NCBI GenBank assembly: GCA_019454185.1
Contig: CP075368.1
Span: 2,459,649 to 2,523,648 of the forward strand
From: Phycisphaeraceae bacterium
GTDB taxonomy: Bacteria > Planctomycetota > Phycisphaerae > Phycisphaerales > UBA1924
Direction: 5' to 3'
Length of the DNA stretch: 64,000 nucleotides
Shown here one piece after another: positions 25,301 to 33,675 of this stretch; the first letter of the stretch is position 1; each line of letters opens with the position of its first letter. The notes below the pieces were generated by a model. That model saw only the letters and a program-made list of their open reading frames with translations, had not been told where the DNA came from and did no database searches. Made by a program: the position numbers and the translations under genes.

Positions 25301-28300
25301 TTGGAGACGGTGACGGTGTACGCGCCGGTGCCGCTGCTGTCCTGGAAGACGCGGACGTCGTACTGCTCGCCGTTGCTGACGGGGAGCGTCACGGTGATCA
25401 CACCCGTGCTGGTGGCGCGTCCCTCGACGAGGAGGAGCCCGTCAGGCCCGTAGACCTCGACGCGAGGCACGACGTTGTTGCCGATGGCACTGGTTCTGGC
25501 GACCGTGACTGTGGCCAGCCCTGTGCTGGTGGCGCGGAAGACGAAGAGATCGGCATCGTTGGCGGTCTCGATGACGCCGCCGATCGTGCCGGAGCCGGTG
25601 GTGGGATTGATGTCGATGACGGTGCTGTACACCGGGAGCCCGCCCGCGAGCGCGTTGGGGTGGTCGTCGGTAATTGATGAGAAGATACCGGGGAGGTTCT
25701 GCGGATTGCCGACGCCGTTGATCAGGAGTTCGTAGGTGCCCGCAACGCTCCGCCAGTCGATCTCGGACTCGGGAGCAAGGACACGGTCGGCGATGCTCTG
25801 GGGGGCACCGTTCTTGTACTTCTGTCCGTTCTCGACCTGGATGTAGTAGGTCTCGCCCGCGATGACGTTGAAGACAACGCGTGCGTCGCGCCTGTGGAAC
25901 GTGAAGTTGGCGAATGGATTGTCGCCATCGCCGGCGAGGGGTGTCAGTGTGCCGACGTTGGGGACGTTGGGATCGAACTCGCCGTTGACGGCGACGTTGT
26001 CGTCGTTGTAGGCGATCTGCTCGAAATCGTTGTTGAAGATGCGGAGCGCGCTGTCGAGGAGACTGTTGTAGAACTCGAAGAAGAGCTCGCCATTGACGTC
26101 TGTGGGGGGATCGGCGGGATCGGGGAAGAACTCTTCCGAGTACCAGTCGGTCCACTCGACGTAGTGGGAATTTGCGAGCGAGGTGGTGTTGATGCGGATC
26201 TCGAAGGTGCCCGTGTACGGCGCGGTGAACTCGTAGATGTCCACATCGTCGAAGTCGTGCAGCGAGGGGAGGCGTGTCTGGCGGTATTCCGTGATCCAGA
26301 AGACGTCTTCGAGGTCGTCGGAGGCGACGATGCGATCCTGGTAGAGACTCAGTTCTGAGGCGACCACGAAGGGAAACGCGTTGAGCACGGCGTTCAGGAA
26401 ACGCACATCTCCGGTGCCGTTGTTGGGGGGCACAAAGACGGTGCCGCCGAACTCTTCTTCGTCGCCGAACTCGAAGTCGCGTGTGAAGGGATAGACCGGG
26501 GTGACGGGTGCGAGGGGGTCCGGGAACGTGCTGTAGTCGTACTGCCTGGGTGTCTCGACGTGGGCATCGACCTGGACGACCAGCGAGTACGCGCCGACAC
26601 CGTTGCCCGAGACGACGATGTAATACGGCTGACCGGCCCAGACGGGAATGCCTGTGACATTCTCGCCGAGCAAGCCGGAGAGAAAGTCGATCGCGCCCGG
26701 ATCGGCCTGCGCGGGGTCGTACATGCCCGAAACGCCCTGATCCGGGATGGTCGCGTTGTTGTTCGCGTAGACCAGTTCGAAGCCGTCGTTGCCTTGGCCG
26801 GGATCGACGGCAGCGGGATTGAAGCGATAGACCTCGATCGATGTGTTGAGGAAGCCGAGACCGGGGCTGGCGAATAGCGTGAGACGCGACGAAGGGCGGA
26901 GTTCGATCGGATTGCCCGCAGAATCCTCGCCCGCGAACCAGATCGTGGGATCATCGGGATCGACCTCTCCCGGGTAGATGCCGAGCATGCTCTTGGGCGG
27001 GACGAAGACGAAGACATCGGTGTCGCCGGCGGTCGCGATGCGCCCGCCGCCGACGGCGGTGACCTTCCAGTCGATCGTGGGCAGCACCTCTGCGGGTGCG
27101 CCGAAACGGAGGGGCGTGGCGTTGGCCCAGTCGCCGATGTTGGCGTGGTCGTCGACACCATCCACGGGCTGCACCGTCGCGTTCGCGGCGACAATCACGC
27201 GATATGTCTTGCCGGCCACAGGGGGAGTTGACGAGAAGCCATCGAAGAGGACGAAGTACTGCTGGGAGCTGGAGAGGTTGAAGGTGATCTGCGAGTTGAG
27301 CCCCGCGAAGTTATCGTTGAACGCGAGCAGGTTGCCCGCGCTATCAAAGAGGCGGATCGCGGGATCGTCGACGCGATTAAGTCCGACGCCGAGTCCCTGG
27401 ACGATACCGAGGCCGGATGCGGCGGGCGTGAACGAGTAGACCCGTGCCTGTGCGACGAGTGGGGCGGCGACCGTGCCGGTTCTGGTGACCGGGTCGATCG
27501 GGATGTTCACCGGGCTGGACTGGAGGCGCACGCTGTACGCGCCGGAGGCCGGGCGGCCGGAGAGGAACTCGTCGCTGCGGACGCGGATGAAGTACGTCTG
27601 GTTGGGATTGGCCTTGAACCACGCCGCAGCGTTGCTGTCGACGCCGGAGTTGCTGTCGGCGGTGATGAGCGTTCCCTGCGCGTTGTAGATCTCAACGCGT
27701 GTGTCGAGGATTGTCGGATCCGCCTCGGCTCCGATGAAGGTCAAGGCGTTGAACGCGTTGTTCGAGCCGTTCGAGACCCGGTAGATGAAGTCGGCGCCGC
27801 GACGCGGGAGCGAGCCCGCGGTGGTGACGATGTTGCCGGCGGCGTTGGGCGTGATGGAGCCGGACTCGCGATCGACGCGCAGGGTGTACGCACCGGTGGT
27901 CGAGCCCTCCTGGCGGACACGGACGAAGTATGTCTGGCCGGGCTCGGAGACGAAGCCGATCCAAGCATCGGTCGGCGTGCCGGAGCTGGTCGTGCCGTTG
28001 CCTGTCGCCGAGAGGATCACGTCGTTGGCACCGCGAGCGGGGACCGCGAAGCCCGGGGTCGCGCTGCTCTCGATGTAGAGGTCGATGCGTGTGTTCAGCG
28101 TGCTGCCGACGGATGTCGCGGCGTCTGCGAGAACGGTGATGAAGTCGGAGGTCGGGGTGGTGAAGCTGTACCACCCTTCGTCGGAGGTGGTGTCGATGGT
28201 GTCCACTTCGTTGGCGACGCCGCCCGCACCGAACGTCAGCGCGATCGCGGACGTGGTGTCCGGGAAGGCAAGGAGTTGGCGACGTTCGAGGGTGTCAAAG

Positions 28301-28404
28301 AAGGATGCGGTTCCCGCGCGTGCGGTGAGCTCGTGCGCGGTGGACCGCCGCTTCTTCTCTGAGGAGCGAAGACCAAGAACCGACCGGATTCTGCGAACGC
28401 TCAT
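22327..28404 (-). CDS. Giant surface protein with pre-peptidase-type repeats
   Basis: The ATG at 28404 gives 2025 aa; an earlier start would add 82 unlikely residues. The N-terminus is basic (MSVRRIRSVLGLRSSEKKRR) and soon reaches FDTLERRQLLAF, matching the LEPRxLL-type motif common near the N-terminus of planctomycete surface proteins. Beta-sandwich pre-peptidase C-terminal-like domains then repeat: blocks beginning DDH(A/P)N or DDHAD occur near residues 416, 913, 1038, 1180 and 1305, each with the GDTDxFxF-type core. From about residue 1580, modules of roughly 115 aa begin (EVVSISNGGNEAVTYSVTLR, LTIYNPNPFDVVVTLTAH, EIAFYNPSFLPTTIVITG). It is probably secreted, calcium-rich and adhesive; that is inference. 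GGAG precedes the start. Confidence 0.88.
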   Translation of the reverse strand: MSVRRIRSVLGLRSSEKKRRSTAHELTARAGTASFFDTLERRQLLAFPDTTSAIALTFGAGGVANEVDTIDTTSDEGWYSFTTPTSDFITVLADAATSVGSTLNTRIDLYIESSATPGFAVPARGANDVILSATGNGTTSSGTPTDAWIGFVSEPGQTYFVRVRQEGSTTGAYTLRVDRESGSITPNAAGNIVTTAGSLPRRGADFIYRVSNGSNNAFNALTFIGAEADPTILDTRVEIYNAQGTLITADSNSGVDSNAAAWFKANPNQTYFIRVRSDEFLSGRPASGAYSVRLQSSPVNIPIDPVTRTGTVAAPLVAQARVYSFTPAASGLGIVQGLGVGLNRVDDPAIRLFDSAGNLLAFNDNFAGLNSQITFNLSSSQQYFVLFDGFSSTPPVAGKTYRVIVAANATVQPVDGVDDHANIGDWANATPLRFGAPAEVLPTIDWKVTAVGGGRIATAGDTDVFVFVPPKSMLGIYPGEVDPDDPTIWFAGEDSAGNPIELRPSSRLTLFASPGLGFLNTSIEVYRFNPAAVDPGQGNDGFELVYANNNATIPDQGVSGMYDPAQADPGAIDFLSGLLGENVTGIPVWAGQPYYIVVSGNGVGAYSLVVQVDAHVETPRQYDYSTFPDPLAPVTPVYPFTRDFEFGDEEEFGGTVFVPPNNGTGDVRFLNAVLNAFPFVVASELSLYQDRIVASDDLEDVFWITEYRQTRLPSLHDFDDVDIYEFTAPYTGTFEIRINTTSLANSHYVEWTDWYSEEFFPDPADPPTDVNGELFFEFYNSLLDSALRIFNNDFEQIAYNDDNVAVNGEFDPNVPNVGTLTPLAGDGDNPFANFTFHRRDARVVFNVIAGETYYIQVENGQKYKNGAPQSIADRVLAPESEIDWRSVAGTYELLINGVGNPQNLPGIFSSITDDHPNALAGGLPVYSTVIDINPTTGSGTIGGVIETANDADLFVFRATSTGLATVTVARTSAIGNNVVPRVEVYGPDGLLLVEGRATSTGVITVTLPVSNGEQYDVRVFQDSSGTGAYTVTVSNIQYIDDHADRPDFANATPFPLQDFLGGGSLNGSINVPGDTDIFRFEAFTSQDFTFRVTALNFTLDPVLEVYEIAEDPVGNPYLARIGFNDNAPGLGTTAQLTIGVNNPRTSGASGNTYNTYFLVVRGASPALDFGAYRVDIQFPPSDDHADAGEFGLATLIIADAATGAGSESGTIELAGDSDLFVFTAPASGVSTVNITVPLSSTLLQRVRIFDSSFTQVASNQDLNPTDVDFDVVRGQVYYILVDASPSAGPNATTGTYTVDLLAPAIDDHPNIGEFDLATLITLVASTGDGGIGGLSFGDSSNPRISPANDTDLFTFVTLASGNVQVTVTPYSSSVVGIGPRVRIFDSAGVLVTGLDVSASTGMEAVSLAIPAGAAGERYYILVSAITPTDFFTVSTGEYAVALDGPPGVAPPPPDPSIIDFSNPNVATLDSRGDATITSSISVANERDLYTFIAPAKGDIYIQLITPTGSRLSLSLTVLNAANENPSSIVAFDASGLPGVASNITIPRAQVTAGQQFWVIVDGIGVGTGTYTLKIDTAPETYYLYYPEGFSSAKIREVVSISNGGNEAVTYSVTLRYNDGTETVVRSGSIDAGRRGGVTISNGAVTAPGVRRGVPYSIVIESSGPLGATLAHYDFDQSTGDSFTDAPNATWSFARVERNPGNVADALTIYNPNPFDVVVTLTAHTAGGPVVLTRTIAADRRGGWNISATDALPVGIFGVTLTSAPADSANQAAFVGIVAGLTHYDIARGGAYAILGQPGGGANAGAIPSLTQGAGVSSEIAFYNPSFLPTTIVITGRYINASLPSLNRTIDLPAFGTVVLSGETFGLVADQPIGLTYRSNQPVVVMAAEYQRGEANATAAITEVGTRYFFGDAFINRASAGVNYFETLSMFNPAGASTNVTVRLIFTTGEISQFIVPLSAGGFASINLHERPEILNRPTNANFFSIELSAPTQFGVELTHYDLFLGGGYTQSGAPLGLLTPLSRIS

Positions 28405-28780
28405 GCCCGGCTCCATCTGCCTCGCGGCGACCCGCACGCCCTGCCCGAAGGAAGCGACACACTGCGCGGTCCTACGCCCCCAGTGACCACACGTTGCGTC
28501 GTGCCCGGCTCTCCAAAGCTCCTGCGTGGCTCCCGTTGCGAGAGCCAGCTCCGGAGGCCACGCCGCTGACCCTGCCGCCAGCGGACCCCCCCAGCATAAC
28601 ACACCCCATGCCCCGGCGTCCAGCCGTTCCCGACCCCATTTCCCATCCAAAGTTCCTCACTCGTTCCGATGATGGGGAGTATCGAGGACCCGGACCTGGT
28701 ACGGAGGGCGCGAACTGCGGACGCGGAGAGATTCGGCCCGAGACTTTCGGAGGTTGCTCGGTCGCACAAAATCCGGGCAT
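28405..28780. other. Intergenic region upstream of the giant surface protein
   Basis: This 376-bp spacer lies between the racemase-like gene and the surface-protein gene, both on the minus strand. A TTATGCT stretch near 28600 on the minus strand could be a -10 element, but no confident -35 was found. No gene or structured RNA is recognised. Confidence 0.45.
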
Positions 28781-29476
28781 TCACCCCGACATCGCGTATC
28801 GCACCGCGCCCTCGGCGAGGATGTCCGCGGCGTCGTAGACGGGGAGTCCTGCGTTCTCAGGCGTCACCAGCAAGGGGGCCTCGCTGCACCCGAGGATGAC
28901 GCCCTCGCAGCCACGCTCGGCGAGGTGGCCGATGATCCCGAGCACGGCACGCTGCGATTCCAAACGGAACTTGCCGTAGATGAGTTCACCGAAAATGATC
29001 TCATCCAGAAGATCCGATTCGTTGGGTTCGGGCGGGAGGACCTGGATCCCTCGAATCGCCAGATGTGTCTGGTATGTCGAGCCATAGGTCACCATCTTGG
29101 TCCCGATCAGCCCGACCTTTTTGCGCCCGTCCCGCTCGACGTTGCGGGCGACCAGGTCGGTCATCGTGATCCATGGGATCCGCGACCCGACCTCGGCGAG
29201 GTGTACGCCGTGCTGGACAGCGTTGTCCGGGGTGAGCACGAACTGCGCACCACATCCAGCAAGAACATCCGCCGAACGCCTGAGGAGATACCCTACCGAA
29301 TGCCAATCATCGGCGCGGATAGCGTCGATGTAATGAGCGAGGGGTTCATTGTGCATCGAGACGCGGGGGTGATCGTGGGGCGGGAGAAGCTTTGAGGCCT
29401 GGCGCGAGATGGCTCGCACGGCCAGAGCGGCGCCTTCCGGACTGACGGCCACGATTCCGATGTGCTTCGTCGCCAC
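28781..29476 (-). CDS. Aspartate/glutamate racemase-family protein
   Basis: This 231-aa protein has the Asp/Glu racemase fold signature. The second catalytic cysteine is present in VILGCSEAPLLV (Cys197), but the first site, where related proteins have a Cys near P-x-N, reads VLTPDNAVQ. The Cys is therefore apparently replaced by Thr82 (or Asp84, depending on the alignment). Loss of one Cys is known in E. coli YgeA, an L-amino-acid-selective racemase with Thr83 and Cys197. This protein may likewise be stereoselective or act as a lyase or isomerase. The start is GTG at 29476 with AAGGGGAT upstream. The giant surface gene follows 376 bp downstream; no functional link is evident. Confidence 0.85.
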   Translation of the reverse strand: MATKHIGIVAVSPEGAALAVRAISRQASKLLPPHDHPRVSMHNEPLAHYIDAIRADDWHSVGYLLRRSADVLAGCGAQFVLTPDNAVQHGVHLAEVGSRIPWITMTDLVARNVERDGRKKVGLIGTKMVTYGSTYQTHLAIRGIQVLPPEPNESDLLDEIIFGELIYGKFRLESQRAVLGIIGHLAERGCEGVILGCSEAPLLVTPENAGLPVYDAADILAEGAVRYAMSG

Positions 29477-29595
29477 GTGCGATCCCCTTGGGCCCGATGC
29501 CGGGACTGGCTCTGGAGCCCGCGAGCTGGCAGTGGGCCTTCATAGAGCCGCGCCAAGCGTAGTCGATGTAGAGGGCGATCGGGCAGCCCACTCGG

Positions 29596-29601
29596 TACAT
29601 T
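29596..29601 (+). promoter_or_regulatory. Putative leaderless -10 box
   Basis: TACATT ends 7 nt before the ATG at 29609, with no Shine-Dalgarno. Confidence 0.4.
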
Positions 29602-29608
29602 CTGATGC

Positions 29609-30487
29609 ATGATGACTGGCTATGGTGTGCCGCGCGAGCCCGACGCAGACTCGCTTGGACACATCCCCTGCCTCGCCTGTTCCTACGACCTGCGGGGTCT
29701 TGCGTCGGACAGCATCTGTCCGGAGTGTACCTTCCCGGTTCACATCTCCCGCGCCGAAGCCCGACGATTGCCCGCGGCATACCTGCGCGCCCTGGCGATC
29801 TGCGTCTGGCTCACGCTCGCACCGCCATGCACTGCTCTGTGCGCTTTCGCGGTCAGCTTGATGAATGCCGCAGCTCTTCCGGGATTGACATACCCGATCC
29901 TCTCGACGTTTTCTCATCTGATGCCGCTGTCGCTGATCGTCTGGGCGAGCGGTGTTGTCTCGCTCGAATGCGTTCGCAGTCCGTCGGGAGCGGGAGCGGA
30001 TCCCCAGGCCCCTTCGCGTGTTCGTATCGCGGCTGTTGCTCTCATGGCTCTGGGCTTCTCGGTCGGGGTGCTGCTGCTCCGCTACAGGCCGCACCTGGGC
30101 GCGCTGCTCCCGCTGCCGCACGCCCCGGGCGTCAACCCTGCATGGCTGCTGGTGCTTGTCGCTGCGGAAGGTCTCATTGTCTCCCAGATGCTCACGTCGC
30201 TGGATCTGGCCCGACGCTTGGAGAGCAAACGCCTGCGTGACTCGGCCAGAGCGCTCCTGCTCTGCTCGATCCCCTCATCGCTCGTTCTCATTGCGCCTAT
30301 GCAGCGGGTGCTGGATCCATACGGCGGTCTTCTTGGCAGTCATCTTTTCGCCATCGGCATGGCCGGCTGCATCGCCTGCTGCATCGCCCTTTTTCTCGTG
30401 TGCTTCAATACCCGCGGCGCGCTCAATCGCTTGCGCACAATCCGAAAGAAACTCATCCGAGAACATGCACCAAGACCGACGACATGA
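29609..30487 (+). CDS. Zinc-ribbon membrane protein, CxxCxYDLRGL family
   Basis: This 292-aa protein has an N-terminal zinc ribbon, HIPCLACSYDLRGLASDSIC followed by PECTF, giving two CxxC pairs. Six to seven hydrophobic segments follow. The same N-terminal ribbon motif is found in the proteins at 30484, 32640 and 43349, so this is one of a paralogous family. No enzyme domain is visible; membrane location is clear and function unknown. ATG 29609 is followed by another ATG, and either may be used. The stop overlaps the next gene's start by ATGA, so the two are likely cotranscribed and translationally coupled. Confidence 0.8.
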   Translation: MMTGYGVPREPDADSLGHIPCLACSYDLRGLASDSICPECTFPVHISRAEARRLPAAYLRALAICVWLTLAPPCTALCAFAVSLMNAAALPGLTYPILSTFSHLMPLSLIVWASGVVSLECVRSPSGAGADPQAPSRVRIAAVALMALGFSVGVLLLRYRPHLGALLPLPHAPGVNPAWLLVLVAAEGLIVSQMLTSLDLARRLESKRLRDSARALLLCSIPSSLVLIAPMQRVLDPYGGLLGSHLFAIGMAGCIACCIALFLVCFNTRGALNRLRTIRKKLIREHAPRPTT

Positions 30488-31431
30488 GCACACCCCCCTC
30501 CATCCCATCGCTCCGCTGCCTCTCCTGCGGGTATGACCTGGCCGGGCTTCCTGAATCGGGCCACTGCCCGGAGTGCGGCACGCCGATCGCGAGGTCGCTG
30601 CGCGGAAATCTCTTTCGCTACGCATCGCCCGGGTATGTGCGGACCCTGCGCGGGGGTGCGACGCTCGCGCTGGTCGCGTCTCTGATCTACATCTTCGATT
30701 GGGTCCCGAAGATCCCGCTCGCGATGATGTTCGCGGCTCTCCAGATCGGGTCGATGAGCGTCATGGACGCGTTCTTCGACATCGCGACGCTTGCGACGAT
30801 GCTCTTCGGGTGGTGGATGCTTTCGACGCCTGACCCGGCCTTTGTGGGCGTTGACAGCGCGCGGGACTGGCGGGTGCGCCTGCGCGTGCTCCTGCCCTTT
30901 GCCTCGGCCGTGATTCTGTTCAACGCGGTTGCGGGGTCGGTGTTCCGGGGCGTGCTGTCAGGGACCGTGGCGATCGGGTCCGGCGGGGCAATGATGTCGT
31001 TCTCATATGCCGAGATGCTCTCGTGGATCTCACGGTTCGTTCACGCGATCGTGATCTACTGCGGGCTCCGGTACATCCATGTGATCTCGATGCGGTTTCC
31101 GAGTCTCAAGCTGCGGAACGCCTCGTCGAACGCGTACGCAACGCTCGGCTTGATCATCACGCTGCTGGTGCTTGTTGTTGCGTGCGGCATCGGGGGACGT
31201 TTCGTCGGGTGGCTGATCGCGGGCGCCGTCTTCTTTGCGGCATGCGCCGGCATCGCCCTGCTCGTCTGGCTCTTCCAGTATTTCGGGCTGCTCGGCCGGC
31301 TTCGATCCGAGCTGACCAGGGCGATCATCACTGCGGAAGCGATCGCTCAGGCGGAGCAACACCTCGCGGCTCAGCCAACGGAGGCGATCCAGCCGCCGCC
31401 GATCACCCAGTCGGGCTCCGAAGAGTCGTAG
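30484..31431 (+). CDS. Zinc-ribbon membrane protein, CxxCGYDLAGL family
   Basis: This 315-aa protein starts at the ATG at 30484, which overlaps the preceding stop (ATGA). The ribbon RCLSCGYDLAGLPESGHC followed by PECGTPI is at residues 11-33, then about six membrane segments and a hydrophilic tail rich in Gln, Ala and Pro. It is the closest neighbour and probably the partner of the protein at 29609. Its last 61 bp overlap the 3' end of mnmA on the other strand, which is unusually tight. Function unknown. Confidence 0.82.
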   Translation: MSTPPSIPSLRCLSCGYDLAGLPESGHCPECGTPIARSLRGNLFRYASPGYVRTLRGGATLALVASLIYIFDWVPKIPLAMMFAALQIGSMSVMDAFFDIATLATMLFGWWMLSTPDPAFVGVDSARDWRVRLRVLLPFASAVILFNAVAGSVFRGVLSGTVAIGSGGAMMSFSYAEMLSWISRFVHAIVIYCGLRYIHVISMRFPSLKLRNASSNAYATLGLIITLLVLVVACGIGGRFVGWLIAGAVFFAACAGIALLVWLFQYFGLLGRLRSELTRAIITAEAIAQAEQHLAAQPTEAIQPPPITQSGSEES

Positions 31432-32579
31432 AGCACGACCGCCTGGCCAGGCGCGACGGCGCGCTGCGGCTCTTCAAACACGACCTCGAACCGTTCATGG
31501 CGTCCGGAGGGGGATGGCTGATCGGCGCCGAGCGGGGCGAGCGTTCGCACGCTGGCGGGAACCGCACGACCGTTGGAGCGATACCGGGCCAGGCAGACTC
31601 GCGTCTGGCCGGGGGCGGGTGGATCGGTGAGCCAGTTCGCCTCGGACGCGATGAGCGAGCCGATGTCGAGGGCTTCGGGCGGGCCGATCCGCACCGTGTT
31701 CGTCGATGCGTCTCGCTCCAGCACATAAGCGGGCGTCCCCAGCGCGAGCTTCACGCCTCGGCGCTGCCCGACGGTAAACCTGTGCTGCCCGGCGTGGGTG
31801 CCGACCACTTCGCCCCGCTCGTTCACGATCGGACCGGGCCTTGCCTGCTCCGGCGCGACCCGCTCGACCAAGCCGGCGTAGTCGTTGTCAGGGACGAAGC
31901 AGATCTCCTGTGAATCCGGCTTGTCGAAGACGGGCAGCCCGAGTTCGCGCGCGAGGTCGCGCACGCGCGGCTTCTCCATCTCGCCGATCGGGAGCAGCAT
32001 CGAGGCCAACCGCTCGCGCGGCGCGCCGAAGAGAACGTAGCTCTGGTCCTTGCCGTGATCGACGCCACGCATCAGCCGCGGGGAGGGGCCTTCGCGATCG
32101 ATTCTCGCATAATGTCCCGAGGCGACGTGCGTCGCGCCGATCTGGACCGCGTAGTCGTGGAGCTTTCCGAACTTGAGCCAGTCGTTGCAACGCACGCAGG
32201 GATTCGGTGTGCGGCCCCTGACGTACTCGTCCACGAAGTACGAGATCACACGCCCGAAGTCGCGCTTGAAGTTCACGACGTAGAACGGGATGCCGAGTTC
32301 TGCTGCAACTTGACGCGCATCCGCGGCGTCGTTGATCGAGCAGCACCCCTGATGCCCGACCTTTACCCCCCCACCACTCGCCCCACTGACACCACCAGTA
32401 CCTCTTGCACACGCCCCGCCCTCATCCCTCGTCATGGTCTCCAGGGTTTCGCCCGGGGAGCCGAGGCGCATGAAGCAGCCGACCACGTCGTAGCCCGTGC
32501 GGAGGAGCAGCGCGGCGGCGACGGAGGAATCCACGCCGCCGGACATGGCGAGCAGTACTTTGTCACGCGCCCGGGTCAT
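31371..32579 (-). CDS. mnmA: tRNA-specific 2-thiouridylase
   Basis: MnmA puts the 2-thio group on uridine 34 of Lys, Glu and Gln tRNAs. The 402-aa protein shows the PP-loop SGGVDSS at residues 13-19, the catalytic Cys in RTPNPCVRCN, the second Cys in QEICFVPDNDY, and GQRRGVKLA in the C-terminal domain. Between the PP-loop domain and GCCSINDAADAR lies a Gly-rich insert (GTGGVSGASGGGVKVG) of about 20 residues, probably a surface loop. The start at 32579 appears leaderless. Its 3' end overlaps the convergent zinc-ribbon gene by 61 bp. Confidence 0.97.
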   Translation of the reverse strand: MTRARDKVLLAMSGGVDSSVAAALLLRTGYDVVGCFMRLGSPGETLETMTRDEGGACARGTGGVSGASGGGVKVGHQGCCSINDAADARQVAAELGIPFYVVNFKRDFGRVISYFVDEYVRGRTPNPCVRCNDWLKFGKLHDYAVQIGATHVASGHYARIDREGPSPRLMRGVDHGKDQSYVLFGAPRERLASMLLPIGEMEKPRVRDLARELGLPVFDKPDSQEICFVPDNDYAGLVERVAPEQARPGPIVNERGEVVGTHAGQHRFTVGQRRGVKLALGTPAYVLERDASTNTVRIGPPEALDIGSLIASEANWLTDPPAPGQTRVCLARYRSNGRAVPASVRTLAPLGADQPSPSGRHERFEVVFEEPQRAVAPGQAVVLYDSSEPDWVIGGGWIASVG

Positions 32580-32584
32580 GCCGA

Positions 32585-32590
32585 ATCGTA
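32585..32590 (-). promoter_or_regulatory. Putative leaderless -10 box of mnmA
   Basis: TACGAT ends 5 nt before the ATG at 32579, with no Shine-Dalgarno. Confidence 0.45.
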
Positions 32591-32639
32591 GAGCATCGGC
32601 CGTCGATTCGGGGTGCTTGCCGATGCGTGCACGATTCGC

Positions 32640-33620
32640 TCACGCCGGGTCGGTCGGTCGCTTGTTCTTTCTCGGCAGCGTGCCCATGTATGGGCCGATG
32701 GGGCTCGATGCGGGCACCTTGAATCGCTCGCGCTCGCGGGCCTCACGTTCGAGACGACGCTGCTCGCGGTCGGCGGACTCGTCCGCGTATCTCACGGCCC
32801 AGAGCATCATCATGCCGACCTGGACGAGACCGATCATCAGCAGTGTCCACGCGCCGAGCAGAACGGCGGCGGCGATGACCACGAAGATCCCCGCGCCCAC
32901 GCCGGTCGCGCCCTTCGACGCGAGCCACCAGGCGAAGATGCTCACGACGAACGAGACCACCATCGCAGCGGCGGCGGCTCGCGTCCGCCAGGCGATTCCT
33001 TCTTCCGCGCCCGAGAGCGCGAGAGTTGCGACCGTGAGGGCGAGGAAGATCGGAGAGATCTGGCCTCCCATGTGGATCCACGAGCCGGCGACCTCCAGTT
33101 GCGTGTTCGGTAGTCCACGATTGGCGATGACCGTGGCGGCGAGGAACGCGAGCGATGCCGCGGGAATCAGGAGTGCTGAGAGGCGTGCGGCCCAGCGGAT
33201 CGCTCCTTCGGCGAGTGCGCCGGGTGTTGACTGTGATGCGCCCGGGCGCGGGAGCGTTGCGAGCCAGGCGAAGGAGGCCCACGCGATGCCGAAGCAGAGC
33301 GAGATGGCATGGATCCACAGGGCCGACGCGCCACCCCAGGCAAGGGTGATCGTGATGACAATCTGAGCCGCCTTGATCATCGCCAGCCCGAGGCATCCGT
33401 AGCCGATCGCCGTGACAAGGGAACGGGGAGCGTCGAGGAGCGGCGCGGCGATCTCGTTCGCTCCGGCGCGCGGGCGGATCACGGTGCCGCACTCGGGACA
33501 CGGCCCGCCCGGGGTCAGACCTTTGAGGTTGTAGCCGCATGATGTGCAGGGACGATCGGTATCGATGGCGTTCAGGCCGATGCCGGCGCGTGCGGATCGC
33601 TGGAGTCGCGTGGCCGTCAT
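32640..33620 (-). CDS. Zinc-ribbon membrane protein, CxxCGYNLKGL family
   Basis: This 326-aa protein starts at the ATG at 33620; a longer frame exists but adds a low-complexity Pro/Ser/His tail. The ribbon RPCTSCGYNLKGLTPGGPC followed by PECGTVI is followed by about seven membrane segments. The tail is highly charged (REQRRLEREARERERF), likely cytosolic. It is the third member of the family seen at 29609, 30484 and 43349. The gene lies upstream of mnmA on the same strand with a 60-bp gap, but mnmA seems to have its own start signal. No function can be assigned. Confidence 0.8.
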   Translation of the reverse strand: MTATRLQRSARAGIGLNAIDTDRPCTSCGYNLKGLTPGGPCPECGTVIRPRAGANEIAAPLLDAPRSLVTAIGYGCLGLAMIKAAQIVITITLAWGGASALWIHAISLCFGIAWASFAWLATLPRPGASQSTPGALAEGAIRWAARLSALLIPAASLAFLAATVIANRGLPNTQLEVAGSWIHMGGQISPIFLALTVATLALSGAEEGIAWRTRAAAAAMVVSFVVSIFAWWLASKGATGVGAGIFVVIAAAVLLGAWTLLMIGLVQVGMMMLWAVRYADESADREQRRLEREARERERFKVPASSPIGPYMGTLPRKNKRPTDPA

Positions 33621-33628
33621 GCGATGTG

Positions 33629-33634
33629 AGTGTA
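33629..33634 (-). promoter_or_regulatory. Putative leaderless -10 box
   Basis: TACACT ends 8 nt before the ATG at 33620, with no Shine-Dalgarno. It also supports that codon as the start. Confidence 0.4.
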
Positions 33635-33675
33635 TCGAGATGTCGGATGGGCTCGGGGGGCTGATCGCGTGCGGT

